Positions 1 to 6,760 of a stretch of 13,270 nt of DNA are shown here, piece after piece. Both the position numbers and the translations under genes were made by a program. Each line of letters begins with the position of its first letter. Positions within the stretch are counted from its first letter, which is position 1. The stretch spans positions 1 to 13,270 of the forward strand of contig JBKKCR010000004.1 of assembly GCA_046712825.1 (NCBI GenBank), given 5' to 3'. The notes beneath the pieces are model-generated. The model was given only the letters and a program-made list of their open reading frames with translations. It did not search any database and had not been told where the DNA came from. The stretch is from DATFGK01 sp046712825 (lineage in GTDB: Bacteria > Actinomycetota > AC-67).

Positions 1-179
1 ACCTCAACCTCAAAGACGCGAAGGCGATGTCGGGCGCGGCCAGGCACCGGTTCCGCGAGGAGATGGCGATGCTGCCGGATACCCCCGACGAAAGGGTTGC
101 GATGCTGATCTACGGCGACGGCGCCGAACACTACCCGGAGCACATCGAGCAGCTCGACAAGTTCTTCGGTGACGCATGA
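1..179 (+). CDS. C-terminal fragment of an unidentified protein (5' end outside window)
   Basis: An open frame enters from the left edge (first complete codon at position 3) and stops at TGA 177-179, giving 58 residues that end in DKFFGDA. The fragment is hydrophilic and rich in acidic and basic residues, with no membrane segment or cysteine. I do not recognise its family. Its stop overlaps the ATG of the MoxR ATPase (ATGA, 176-179), so the two genes are probably one operon with coupled translation. It may therefore be functionally tied to the ATPase/VWA pair, but this rests on position only. Codon usage is G/C-rich at third positions like its neighbours, which supports a real gene. Confidence 0.75.
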   Translation, partial: LNLKDAKAMSGAARHRFREEMAMLPDTPDERVAMLIYGDGAEHYPEHIEQLDKFFGDA

Positions 180-1057
180 TCCGCTTCGAGTCTCCCGAAG
201 AGGTCGTGAAGCGGCTCGGTGAAACCGATTACCTCTCGGATGAATCGATCGCCACGGTCGTGTTCCTCGCCGACCGGCTCGGAAAACCCGTCCTGGTCGA
301 AGGCCCGGCCGGCACCGGCAAGACGGAGCTGGCCAAGGCGGTGGCGACTTCGCTCGGCGCGAACCTGATCCGCCTGCAGTGCTACGAGGGCGTGGACGAG
401 GCCAAGGCGCTCTACGAGTGGAACTACAAGAAGCAACTCCTGCGCATCCAAGCCGAAGGCGGCCGCGAGCAGTCCTGGGAAGAGGTCGAGACGAACATAT
501 TCTCCGAGGACTTCCTGCTCGAGCGTCCGCTGCTCGCCGCGATCCGCACCGCCGAGCCGACCGTGCTCTTGGTCGACGAGATCGACAAGACCGACTTCGA
601 GTTCGAGGGGCTGCTGCTGGAGCTTCTTTCGGACTTCCAGGTGACCATCCCGGAGATGGGGACGGTCGTCGCGAAGCAGATCCCGTTCGTTTTCCTGACT
701 TCCAACAACACGCGGGAGCTGTCCGAGGCGCTGAAGCGCCGGTGCCTGTATCTCTACTTGGACTACCCCGATCTCGAGCGCGAGAAGGCGATCGTGCTCA
801 CGCGCGTGCCCGAGGTTCCGGAGATGCTCGCCGACCAGATCGTGCGGCTCGTGCGCTCGATGCGGACCATGGAGCTCAAGAAGGCACCGTCGATCGCGGA
901 GACGCTCGACTGGGCTCGCACGCTGCTCCATCTGGGCGTGACCGAGATGGACGAGGACGTCGCTCGCCGTACGCTCAGTGTGCTCCTCAAGTTCCAGACC
1001 GACATCGAGAAGGTCGGCGGCCACCTCAAGATCCAACCGGACCCGAGGAACAACTAG
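176..1057 (+). CDS. MoxR-family AAA+ ATPase (CoxD-like)
   Basis: This is a 293-residue AAA+ ATPase of the MoxR class. These are cytoplasmic chaperone-like ATPases that act with von Willebrand factor A partners to mature or load cofactors into client enzymes. CoxD, for example, acts on the Mo/Cu site of CO dehydrogenase. Visible motifs are Walker A GPAGTGKT (residues 43-50), Walker B VLLVDE (130-135), a sensor-1 asparagine in FLTSNN (N177) and an arginine-finger region LKRRC (186-190). The length is usual for the family. The ATG overlaps the stop of the upstream gene, and no strong Shine-Dalgarno is visible, so coupling is likely. The CoxE-type VWA partner lies at 2091-3443, separated by a DUF559-type gene, which is unusual because the two are normally adjacent. 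The client enzyme is not in the window, so a role in CO oxidation is not established. Confidence 0.93.
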   Translation: MIRFESPEEVVKRLGETDYLSDESIATVVFLADRLGKPVLVEGPAGTGKTELAKAVATSLGANLIRLQCYEGVDEAKALYEWNYKKQLLRIQAEGGREQSWEEVETNIFSEDFLLERPLLAAIRTAEPTVLLVDEIDKTDFEFEGLLLELLSDFQVTIPEMGTVVAKQIPFVFLTSNNTRELSEALKRRCLYLYLDYPDLEREKAIVLTRVPEVPEMLADQIVRLVRSMRTMELKKAPSIAETLDWARTLLHLGVTEMDEDVARRTLSVLLKFQTDIEKVGGHLKIQPDPRNN

Positions 1058-1133
1058 CACTCGGTCGCGACGATCAACGCGATCCGGGCGCGCCGGGCCG
1101 CGCCGGAGGGATCGACGTGGTAGGCGTGTGTCA

Positions 1134-2087
1134 ATGGCGACGCTTTCCGTCGGGAATCACACACGAGCCCTGGTCGACCAACGCATCGAGCGACTTGCGC
1201 ATCGACAGCATGGCCTGGTGACGCGAGCGCAAGCTCTTCGCTGAGGCGCCTCGGAACGAGCGATCCAGCGACGCGTTCGTGTTGGACGTTGGGAGGCGAT
1301 GTATCCGGGCGTGTACCGACTCGCGGGCGCACCTCGAACTTGGGGACAGGGCGCGCTTGCGGTGTCTCTCCACTTCGGTGAGGGAGCGGCCATGTCGTAT
1401 CGATCCGCAGCGTTCATGCGAGGACTCGGTCGTTTCTCTGAGGCGCCTATCGAGGTGACGGTGCGGAGGAACCGAAATCGGCGGATCGGACGACACGTGG
1501 TTGTCCACTCGACGGCTGACGGCATGCGGCCTGAGGACATCACGACGATCGACGGGATCCCCGTGACCACGCCTGCTCGAACCATTCTCGACCTCTTGAC
1601 GGTAGAGCCCGAAATTGTCGTTGAGCGCTGTCTCGACGACGCGTTGCGTCGTCGTCTGGTCACCGTGCCATCCCTCGATTCATGGCTGCAAGACCCACGT
1701 CGGCAAAGACACCGCGGCTGGCACGCGATGCGGCGGCTCGTCGACACGCGCCTCGCCGACGGTCTCACCGAAAGCCCGCTCGAGAGCGACATGCTGAACC
1801 TGCTGAAGGACAGAGATATGCCGATGCCTAAGCTCCAGTACGAGGTCTGGCAGTGGGAGCGGTTCATCGCCCGCCTCGACTTCGCGTACCCCGAGCAGCG
1901 CGTCGCCATCGAGGTCGACGGCTTCCGGTACCACGATGGCAGACAGGCGTTCGATGCGGATCGAGCCCGAAGCAACGAGATCCAGGCGATGGGCTGGCTG
2001 GTCTTGCGCATCACGTCCAAGCATCTCGAAGAGGATCCTGACGGTGTCGTCGCGTGGGTGCGCCGGGCGCTCAGCCGGTACTCTTGA
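1134..2087 (+). pseudogene. AbiEi-antitoxin-like / DUF559 nuclease-fold gene interrupted by in-frame TGA
   Basis: Read from ATG 1134, one frame encodes 317 codons of a familiar actinobacterial protein: an N-terminal AbiEi-type winged-helix region and a C-terminal DUF559 domain related to Vsr mismatch endonucleases. Codon 37 is TGA (1242-1244). The family pattern reads through it without a frame change: HGLVTRAQALR before the stop, then GASERAIQRRV...GRW and YPGVYRLAGAPRTW after it. CGA or GGA to TGA is a single change. The DUF559 core is intact: E162 in SPLE, D194 in LDF and IEVDG (E205, D207), numbered from ATG 1299. This fits a PD-(D/E)XK-like site. ATG 1299 could start a 262-residue protein lacking most of the N-terminal domain, but GGGAGG lies only 2 bases upstream, too close for a normal site. 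The start (ATG 1134 or GTG 1128) is uncertain. Codon use looks less G/C-biased than its neighbours, suggesting acquisition. Confidence 0.68.
2079..2084 (+). promoter_or_regulatory. Possible -10 box (TACTCT) for a leaderless coxE transcript
   Basis: TACTCT fits the TANNNT -10 pattern and ends 6 bases before ATG 2091, which would put the transcript start at or next to the start codon. No Shine-Dalgarno is seen before that ATG, in line with leaderless translation. No good -35 was found 16-18 bases upstream. The box overlaps the end of the preceding gene, so read-through from upstream is also possible. Confidence 0.35.
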
Positions 2088-2090
2088 CCC

Positions 2091-3443
2091 ATGCTGACTC
2101 GCCTGCTCGACTTCACGCACGCGCTGCGGAATGCGGGCGTGCCGGTGGCGGCGAGCGAGAACATCGACGCGCTCCGCGCGCTCGGCCACATACCGTTCGA
2201 GGACCGCGAGGCTTTCCGGGCCGCGCTCGCCACGACGATGGTCAAGAGCGAAGCGCACATGCAGGCGTTCGACGTGCTGTTCGAGCTGTACTTCGGAGCC
2301 GGGCCCAACCCCGAGGCGACCGACGCGCGCGACGCGCAAGACCCCGAGACTGGCCCGGAGGAGTATCTCGAAGAGCTCTTCCGCACGCTGCTGGCGGGCG
2401 ACGGATCCGCGATGCGAGACCTGGCCCGGCGGGCCGTCGCGCAGTTCGGCCGTGTGGAGTCGCAGCAGGGGGGCAGCCCGTACTTCCAGTACCGCGTGTT
2501 CCGCGTGGTCGACCTCGACGCGATGATGCGCCGCCTCATGGACGAGCTGTCCGGCCGCGACGATCTCACCGTCCTCGAGCGTCAGATGTGGCAGGACGAG
2601 TTCGAGGCGCGCGTTAAGGCCTTCCGCGAGGAGATCGACGCCGAGGTGCGCCGCCGCCTCGCCGAGCACCGCGGGCCCGAGGCCGTCGCCCGGCACAGCG
2701 TCCGCCCGCTGCCCGAGGACCTCGAGTTCGTGCGCGCCACCCGCGACGAGATCGCGCAGCTGCGCCGCGCGATCCGCCCGCTCGCGCGCAAGCTCGCGAC
2801 GCGGCTCGCGATGCGCCGCAAGCACCAGCGCCGCGGCCGGCTGGACGTTCGCAAGACGGTACGGCGCTCCTTGTCGACCGGCGGCGTGCCGTTCGACACC
2901 CGGTACCGGAACAAGACCCCGCACCGGCCGGAGCTGTTCGTCCTGTGCGATATCTCGGGGTCAGTGTCGGCGTTCGCGCGATTCACGCTGATGTTCGTTC
3001 ACGCCTTCCAGGCGCAGTTCTCCCGCGTCCGCTCGTTCGTATTCGTCGACACGCTCGACGAGGTGACGCACTTCTTCGAGCACGAGGACTTCGTCGACGC
3101 CGTCGAGAAGATGCAGGCGGAGGCGAACGTCGTCTGGCTCGACGGCCACTCCGACTACGGCACCTCTCTGGAGAAGTTCTGGGAGCGCTACGGCGAGTCG
3201 GTCGGTCCGCGCGCGAGCGTGCTCGTGCTCGGGGACGCGCGTAACAACTACCGTGCGTCGTCCGCGTGGGTGCTCAAAGCGCTGAAGCAGAGGGCCCGGC
3301 GCGTGTACTGGCTCAACCCCGAGCCGGTCCGCTACTGGGACACCGGCGACTCGATCTCCTCCGAGTACGCCCGATACGCGGACGGGATGATCGAGGTCCG
3401 GAACCTCCGCCAGCTCGAGGAGTTCATCTCCCGGGTCGTGTAG
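2091..3443 (+). CDS. CoxE-like von Willebrand factor A domain protein
   Basis: The 450-residue protein matches the VWA 'CoxE-like' family, the usual partner of MoxR/CoxD ATPases in cytoplasmic enzyme maturation. The N-terminal half (about 1-260) is helical and charged and begins LDFTHALRNAGVPVAASE, typical of the family. A strongly basic stretch follows (about 225-265). The VWA domain spans roughly 280-450 and keeps a complete metal-ion adhesion site: DISGS (D287, S289, S291), T358 in YGTSL and D382 in GDARNN. No signal peptide or membrane segment is visible. It starts 3 bases after the stop of the DUF559-type gene and without a clear ribosome site, with a possible -10 box at 2079-2084. The pairing with the ATPase at 176-1057 supports a joint chaperone role; the substrate is unknown. 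Confidence 0.9.
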   Translation: MLTRLLDFTHALRNAGVPVAASENIDALRALGHIPFEDREAFRAALATTMVKSEAHMQAFDVLFELYFGAGPNPEATDARDAQDPETGPEEYLEELFRTLLAGDGSAMRDLARRAVAQFGRVESQQGGSPYFQYRVFRVVDLDAMMRRLMDELSGRDDLTVLERQMWQDEFEARVKAFREEIDAEVRRRLAEHRGPEAVARHSVRPLPEDLEFVRATRDEIAQLRRAIRPLARKLATRLAMRRKHQRRGRLDVRKTVRRSLSTGGVPFDTRYRNKTPHRPELFVLCDISGSVSAFARFTLMFVHAFQAQFSRVRSFVFVDTLDEVTHFFEHEDFVDAVEKMQAEANVVWLDGHSDYGTSLEKFWERYGESVGPRASVLVLGDARNNYRASSAWVLKALKQRARRVYWLNPEPVRYWDTGDSISSEYARYADGMIEVRNLRQLEEFISRVV

Positions 3444-3463
3444 GAGCCGCTCGACCGACCGCC

Positions 3464-3492
3464 ATGACTTTCTCTACCAGTTGGTAGATAAT
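3464..3492 (+). promoter_or_regulatory. Sigma-70-type promoter of the acyltransferase, leaderless arrangement
   Basis: ATGACT (3464-3469, 4 of 6 to TTGACA), a 17-base spacer and GATAAT (3487-3492, 5 of 6 to TATAAT) form a well-spaced promoter. Seven bases then separate the -10 box from ATG 3500, so transcription should start at or just before the start codon. There is no Shine-Dalgarno in the gap. The spacer is filled by an inverted repeat (3473-3488). Confidence 0.7.
3473..3488. promoter_or_regulatory. Perfect 16-bp inverted repeat, likely repressor operator
   Basis: TCTACCA-GT-TGGTAGA is a perfect 7-2-7 inverted repeat inside the promoter spacer, touching the first two bases of the -10 box. 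Size, symmetry and position match operators of TetR-type repressors, which often control lipid genes in Actinomycetota. A bound dimer would block RNA polymerase. No regulator gene is in the window, so the factor is unknown. Confidence 0.65.
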
Positions 3493-3499
3493 CCAGCTC

Positions 3500-4153
3500 A
3501 TGTTCTACCGGGCGTGGTGGGTCTTCCTCTCGCCGATCATCCGCCTCTACTGGCGGATCCGGGTCGTCGGCCGCGAGAACCTGCCGCGGCGGGGCGGCGT
3601 GATCCTCGCGTCCAATCACCAGTCGGGGCTCGACCCGGTCGTGGTCGGGGGGATCGTCAACCGGCCGATCTACTGGCTCGCCAAGATCGAGTACGTCGTG
3701 ACACCGAAGGTCGCCTGGTTCTTCAAGAGCGTCGGGGTGATCCCGGTTAACCGCGACGCGCCCGAGCACGTCGCCATCGAGCGAGCAGCCGAGACCGTCC
3801 GATGCGGCAACATCTTCGGCATCTACCCTGAGGGAACGCGCAGCCCGGATGGACGGGTTTATCGCGGCTACACAGGCGTCGCGCGCATCGCCGCGATGAG
3901 CGGCGCGCAGGTCGTGCCGTGCGGTGTTCTTAACACCCGTGAGGCGCTCCCCAAGGGCAAGATCATGGCCCGGCCGCTGAAGTGCGAGGTTCGGTTCGGG
4001 CCCGCCCTCTACTTCAAGATCGGGACCGGCGAGGATCCCCACGAGGCGTACCGTCGCTTCACCGACGAGGTTATGGAGGCGATCGCCTCCCTCATCGGCA
4101 AGGAGCTCGTTCCCGACCGCTACTCACGCGAGCCCCGGCGCGCCGCCGGCTAG
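3500..4153 (+). CDS. plsC: 1-acyl-sn-glycerol-3-phosphate acyltransferase (PlsC family)
   Basis: The 217-residue protein is a PlsC/LPLAT acyltransferase that moves an acyl chain to lysophosphatidic acid, or a related acceptor, at the inner face of the membrane. It has the catalytic HX4D motif (H40-D45 in NHQSGLD), the acceptor-binding EGTR motif in YPEGTRSPDG (111-114), the VIPVNRD block (80-86) and a late conserved proline in VVPCGV. The N-terminus (1-20) is aromatic and hydrophobic and could be a membrane-association helix. Length is normal. The start is fixed by the promoter only 7 bases upstream, giving a predicted leaderless mRNA. The operator-like repeat suggests repression by an unseen regulator. 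A strong hairpin follows at 4171-4199, so it is probably monocistronic. PlsC-type paralogues differ in substrate, so the symbol is a family-level call. Confidence 0.87.
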   Translation: MFYRAWWVFLSPIIRLYWRIRVVGRENLPRRGGVILASNHQSGLDPVVVGGIVNRPIYWLAKIEYVVTPKVAWFFKSVGVIPVNRDAPEHVAIERAAETVRCGNIFGIYPEGTRSPDGRVYRGYTGVARIAAMSGAQVVPCGVLNTREALPKGKIMARPLKCEVRFGPALYFKIGTGEDPHEAYRRFTDEVMEAIASLIGKELVPDRYSREPRRAAG

Positions 4154-4170
4154 CGTTTCCACACCGAAAG

Positions 4171-4199
4171 CGAACGGGCGCCCGAAGGGCGCCCGTTCG
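4171..4199. terminator. Bidirectional hairpin terminator between convergent genes
   Basis: A perfect 13-bp stem (CGAACGGGCGCCC / GGGCGCCCGTTCG) with a 3-base loop lies between the stop of the acyltransferase and the stop of the convergent metalloprotease gene. Only short T runs follow on either strand (AGTTTCG on plus, CTTTCGG on minus), as is common for terminators in high-G+C bacteria. It can serve both genes. Confidence 0.8.
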
Positions 4200-4213
4200 A
4201 GTTTCGTGACTGC

Positions 4214-5185
4214 TTACTTGTTCAATCGGAACTGCGAGTACTTCGTGTCCATCCGCGCGTCCTGACCCGGCGTGAACTCGAACATGCACGCGTCGTCCGA
4301 GTAATCCATGAAGTTGTGGATCGGGTCGTTTCCCGCTTGAAGGAGGCAGGTGTTGCGGCCGATGGGACAGCCGAACGCCGGGGATTGCTCGGCCGGGGTG
4401 TCCGCCACTTGGTCACCAGTGTTGCTACAACCGCCCTGGAAGGTGTGGTACAGGCCCATCCAGTGGCCGACCTCGTGGGTCGCGGTGTCGCCCTCGCCGT
4501 ACGGAGCCTGACCACCGGGGACGGAGTCGTTAGCGATCACGATGCCGTCCTTCTTGTTGGTCTTGCTCTGGTTGTTCGGGAAGGTCGCCCACCCGAGCAA
4601 CGAACCGTCATTGATCCCGGTGTAGATGTTGAGGTCGTCTGCGCTTCCGACGCGCAGCGTTGTCTTCATCGCGGTCTCGGCCGCCGAGCCCGGCGTCGCG
4701 CGGTACCACTGAGCGTTGAGCGTGTGGGTGGTCTGAGCCAGCGTGAAGGTCCAGCTCTCGCCGGCACCGATTGCACTGAAGTTGAACGCTGCGTTCAGGA
4801 CGGCGATCTGCTGTGCGATAACGGAGTCGGAGATGTTGCCCGCACCGTTGCTGTCCTGGATCACATGGAAGTAGACGGGGATGTTGCCACCCTGCACGCC
4901 GCCGCCGGGCGGAGGCGGAGGTTCGCGACCCGAGGTGGCAGAGGGCGCTACTGAGTTCGGGTCCTTCGCCGTATCCTTCGCACCCTTCCGGATACGAAGG
5001 TCGGTCTCTTCATGGCCCTCCGAAACCGCGTCGGAGTGAACCTCCGACGGATCGCAGAGGCGATCGGCGCCGATCGCTGCAACGGCTTTGTCCAACGCCG
5101 AAAGATTGGAAGCGCTCGCGCCGCCCGGTAGGACCATAGCTGCGAGTGCGATGACGGACAGCAGAACGCGAACGCGTGAGCGCAT
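4214..5185 (-). CDS. Secreted M43-type (pappalysin/cytophagalysin-like) zinc metalloprotease
   Basis: Starting at ATG 5185 the protein has 323 residues. The frame stays open to ATG 5242, but 5185 is preferred: GGGGGAG lies about 7 bases upstream and a clean Sec signal follows (basic MRSRVR, hydrophobic LLSVIALAAMVL, cleavage near ASA-S). A charged pro-region comes next, then a PPPPPGGG linker and the catalytic domain. The domain carries the metzincin zinc motif HEVGHWMGLYH (H237, E238, H241, H247) and a Met-turn NFMDYS (M293). The cysteine-rich GDQVADTPAEQSP region between them is characteristic of M43 peptidases. It is predicted to act outside the cell on proteins. A -35/-10 pair at 5241-5269 suggests its own promoter, although it also follows the aminotransferase gene on the same strand. 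The target is unknown. Confidence 0.88.
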   Translation of the reverse strand: MRSRVRVLLSVIALAAMVLPGGASASNLSALDKAVAAIGADRLCDPSEVHSDAVSEGHEETDLRIRKGAKDTAKDPNSVAPSATSGREPPPPPGGGVQGGNIPVYFHVIQDSNGAGNISDSVIAQQIAVLNAAFNFSAIGAGESWTFTLAQTTHTLNAQWYRATPGSAAETAMKTTLRVGSADDLNIYTGINDGSLLGWATFPNNQSKTNKKDGIVIANDSVPGGQAPYGEGDTATHEVGHWMGLYHTFQGGCSNTGDQVADTPAEQSPAFGCPIGRNTCLLQAGNDPIHNFMDYSDDACMFEFTPGQDARMDTKYSQFRLNK

Positions 5186-5240
5186 CCGATCTCCCCCTTC
5201 TTCCCCTGCCGCTAAGAGCGGCGCTCGATCCGGTTCAGTC

Positions 5241-5269
5241 ACGGTATGCGGAGGGTTCTACGCCGTCAA
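5241..5269 (-). promoter_or_regulatory. Predicted promoter of the metalloprotease gene
   Basis: Read on the minus strand, TTGACG (5269-5264), a 17-base spacer and TACCGT (5246-5241) form a well-spaced -35/-10 pair. Transcription would start near 5234, leaving a leader of about 50 bases that contains a small GCCGCT/AGCGGC hairpin (5208-5222) and the purine-rich ribosome site before ATG 5185. The -10 box also overlaps an upstream in-frame ATG (5242), which argues against that codon being the start. Confidence 0.55.
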
Positions 5270-5281
5270 CCACCGTACGAC

Positions 5282-6616
5282 CTAGATCTCGGCCAATACT
5301 TCGCTCAAACGGGCCAGTACCGTTTCGACGATTTCGTCGGAAATATCCAGAGCCGGTTCGATCCGGATCGTCGTCGCGGAAATCTGGGTCCCGGCGACGA
5401 GAACGCCCCGCCGGAAGAGTCCGGCGGCCACGCGATACCCGATCTCGTGATCGGGGAACACGAGCCCGATCAACAGACCGCGACCACGGATGTCCACGAG
5501 GACGTCCGGGTAGCGCGCGCGAAGCTCGCGAAGTCCGGCCGTGAAACGTTCGCCCTGTTTCGCGGCTTTCTCCCACAGGCGCTCGCGAAGGGTCACGTGG
5601 ATCGACGCGATGGATGCTGCACACGCGAGCGGATTCCCGCCGAAGGTCGATGTGTGGAGGAAGGGGTTCGCCTCGAGCGATTTCCACACGTGCGGGCGTC
5701 CCATGAACGCGCCGACCGGCATGACCCCACCACCGAGTGATTTCGCCACGGCGATGATGTCGGGTACGACCCCCCAGTGATCGACGGCCCAGAGCGCCCC
5801 CGTGCGTCCGAGACCGGTCTGCACCTCGTCGGCGACGAGCAGCACGTTGTAGCGGTCGCACAGCTCGCGCAGGGCCGGCCAGTACTCGTCCGGCGGGACG
5901 ACGGCGCCGGCTTCGCCTTGGATCGGCTCCATCACGACGGCGGCGATCTCGTCCCCGTGATACTTGAGGACGGACTCGACCGCTCCGGCATCGCCGAATG
6001 GGACGCGGTGGATGCCGTCGAGTAGCGGCTCGACCGGCTCGCGGAACTGCGGCTTGCCCATAAGCGACAAGGCGCCGAGGGTCTTTCCGTGGAACGCGGC
6101 CTCGGCGCAGACGAAGCCCTTGCGTCCGGAGGCCACCCGAGCCACCTTCATCGCGCCCTCCATCGCCTCCGTGCCGGAGTTGCACACGAACGCGTTGGAG
6201 ATGTCGCCGGGGGCGATGTCGGCGAGCAAGCGGCAGAGCATCGCGCGGACCGGGTCGAGCAGCTCCTGCGTCGGCAGCGGGTTGCGCCGGAGCTGCGCGG
6301 TAACTGCGGCGATGACCTCCGGATGGCGGATGCCGAGGTTGTAGATCCCGTACCCGCCCAGGCAGTCGATCCACTCGCGACCGTGGAGGTCGCGGACCGT
6401 GGTTCCCTCGCCGGTCCACTCGATCGCGGCGAAGTCGCCCGCCTCGGTGACGGCCTTGCGGTACCGGACCAGGCCCGGCGTGTAGTGGGCGTCGTAGTCC
6501 TCGACGGTGCGTTTCGCGATGATGTCCCGTGCGGCCTCGTCGGGGTCCGGCCCCATGATCAGGCCGAGCATCTCCTGGGACTCCTCGAAAGCGCGACGGA
6601 GGTCTTTGGGGTCCAT
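5282..6616 (-). CDS. patA: Class III PLP aminotransferase, putrescine aminotransferase-like
   Basis: The 444-residue protein is a fold-type I class III aminotransferase. Many stretches closely resemble E. coli putrescine aminotransferase (PatA/YgjG) as I remember it: a YRKAVT...GD..AIEW block, IDCLGGYGIYNLG, QELLDPVRAML, NPFLHTSTFGGNPLACAA and VLVAGT. The catalytic lysine is K292 in AKSLGGG and the cofactor aspartate D263 in DEVQTGLGRTG. CNSGTEAMEGAMK binds PLP phosphate. The expected reaction moves the amino group of putrescine to 2-oxoglutarate, giving 4-aminobutanal, the first step towards GABA and succinate, in the cytoplasm. Other diamines, or ornithine-like substrates, remain possible. 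ATG 6616 has no Shine-Dalgarno, but TAGCCT lies 6 bases upstream, suggesting a leaderless mRNA. No partner dehydrogenase gene is in the window. Confidence 0.88.
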   Translation of the reverse strand: MDPKDLRRAFEESQEMLGLIMGPDPDEAARDIIAKRTVEDYDAHYTPGLVRYRKAVTEAGDFAAIEWTGEGTTVRDLHGREWIDCLGGYGIYNLGIRHPEVIAAVTAQLRRNPLPTQELLDPVRAMLCRLLADIAPGDISNAFVCNSGTEAMEGAMKVARVASGRKGFVCAEAAFHGKTLGALSLMGKPQFREPVEPLLDGIHRVPFGDAGAVESVLKYHGDEIAAVVMEPIQGEAGAVVPPDEYWPALRELCDRYNVLLVADEVQTGLGRTGALWAVDHWGVVPDIIAVAKSLGGGVMPVGAFMGRPHVWKSLEANPFLHTSTFGGNPLACAASIASIHVTLRERLWEKAAKQGERFTAGLRELRARYPDVLVDIRGRGLLIGLVFPDHEIGYRVAAGLFRRGVLVAGTQISATTIRIEPALDISDEIVETVLARLSEVLAEI

Positions 6617-6622
6617 GAGCCC

Positions 6623-6628
6623 AGGCTA
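6623..6628 (-). promoter_or_regulatory. Possible -10 box (TAGCCT) for a leaderless aminotransferase transcript
   Basis: On the minus strand TAGCCT ends 6 bases before ATG 6616, the distance expected when transcription starts at the start codon. The absence of a ribosome site fits. I found no convincing -35 element at 16-18 bases. Confidence 0.4.
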
Positions 6629-6691
6629 CCAGCGGTTCCGCGTCCTACACGGCGTACGCAAGCGCACGAGCATCGGATTGGGGGGTTCACG

Positions 6692-6697
6692 TAGGAT
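6692..6697 (+). promoter_or_regulatory. Possible -10 box (TAGGAT) of the cupredoxin-bioB operon
   Basis: The 144-base gap between the divergent aminotransferase and first cupredoxin genes must hold the operon promoter. TAGGAT is the best TANNNT box on the plus strand and would give a leader of about 57 bases ending in the AAAGGAG ribosome site (6749-6755). No matching -35 is obvious, so this is a weak call. Confidence 0.3.
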
Positions 6698-6760
6698 TCC
6701 GGCGACTTCGCCCCGGCGGTCCCCACGCCGGCCGCACCCAGGGTCTCGAAAGGAGCACGG

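Noticed and set aside
1087..1104. GGCGCG/CGCGCC inverted repeat after moxR as a terminator
   Set aside because: The stem is only 6 bp with a 6-base loop, has no T run, and lies in a very G/C-rich stretch where such repeats arise by chance.
1242..1244. TGA recoded as a sense codon (selenocysteine or altered genetic code)
   Set aside because: TGA ends many other genes in the window, the family does not call for cysteine or tryptophan there, and no following selenocysteine-type hairpin was recognised.
1157..2569. A 470-codon open frame on the minus strand across the DUF559 and VWA genes
   Set aside because: Its translation is a low-complexity Arg/Ser-rich product typical of the antisense of high-G+C genes, and it spans two well-supported plus-strand genes.
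176..3443. A complete CO dehydrogenase maturation cluster
   Set aside because: Only the CoxD/CoxE-type pair is present; no CO dehydrogenase structural gene is in the window, and such pairs also serve other clients.
5235..6419. A second long minus-strand frame (394 codons) inside the aminotransferase gene
   Set aside because: It is Arg/Pro-rich with no motif, in another phase of the clearly recognisable aminotransferase.
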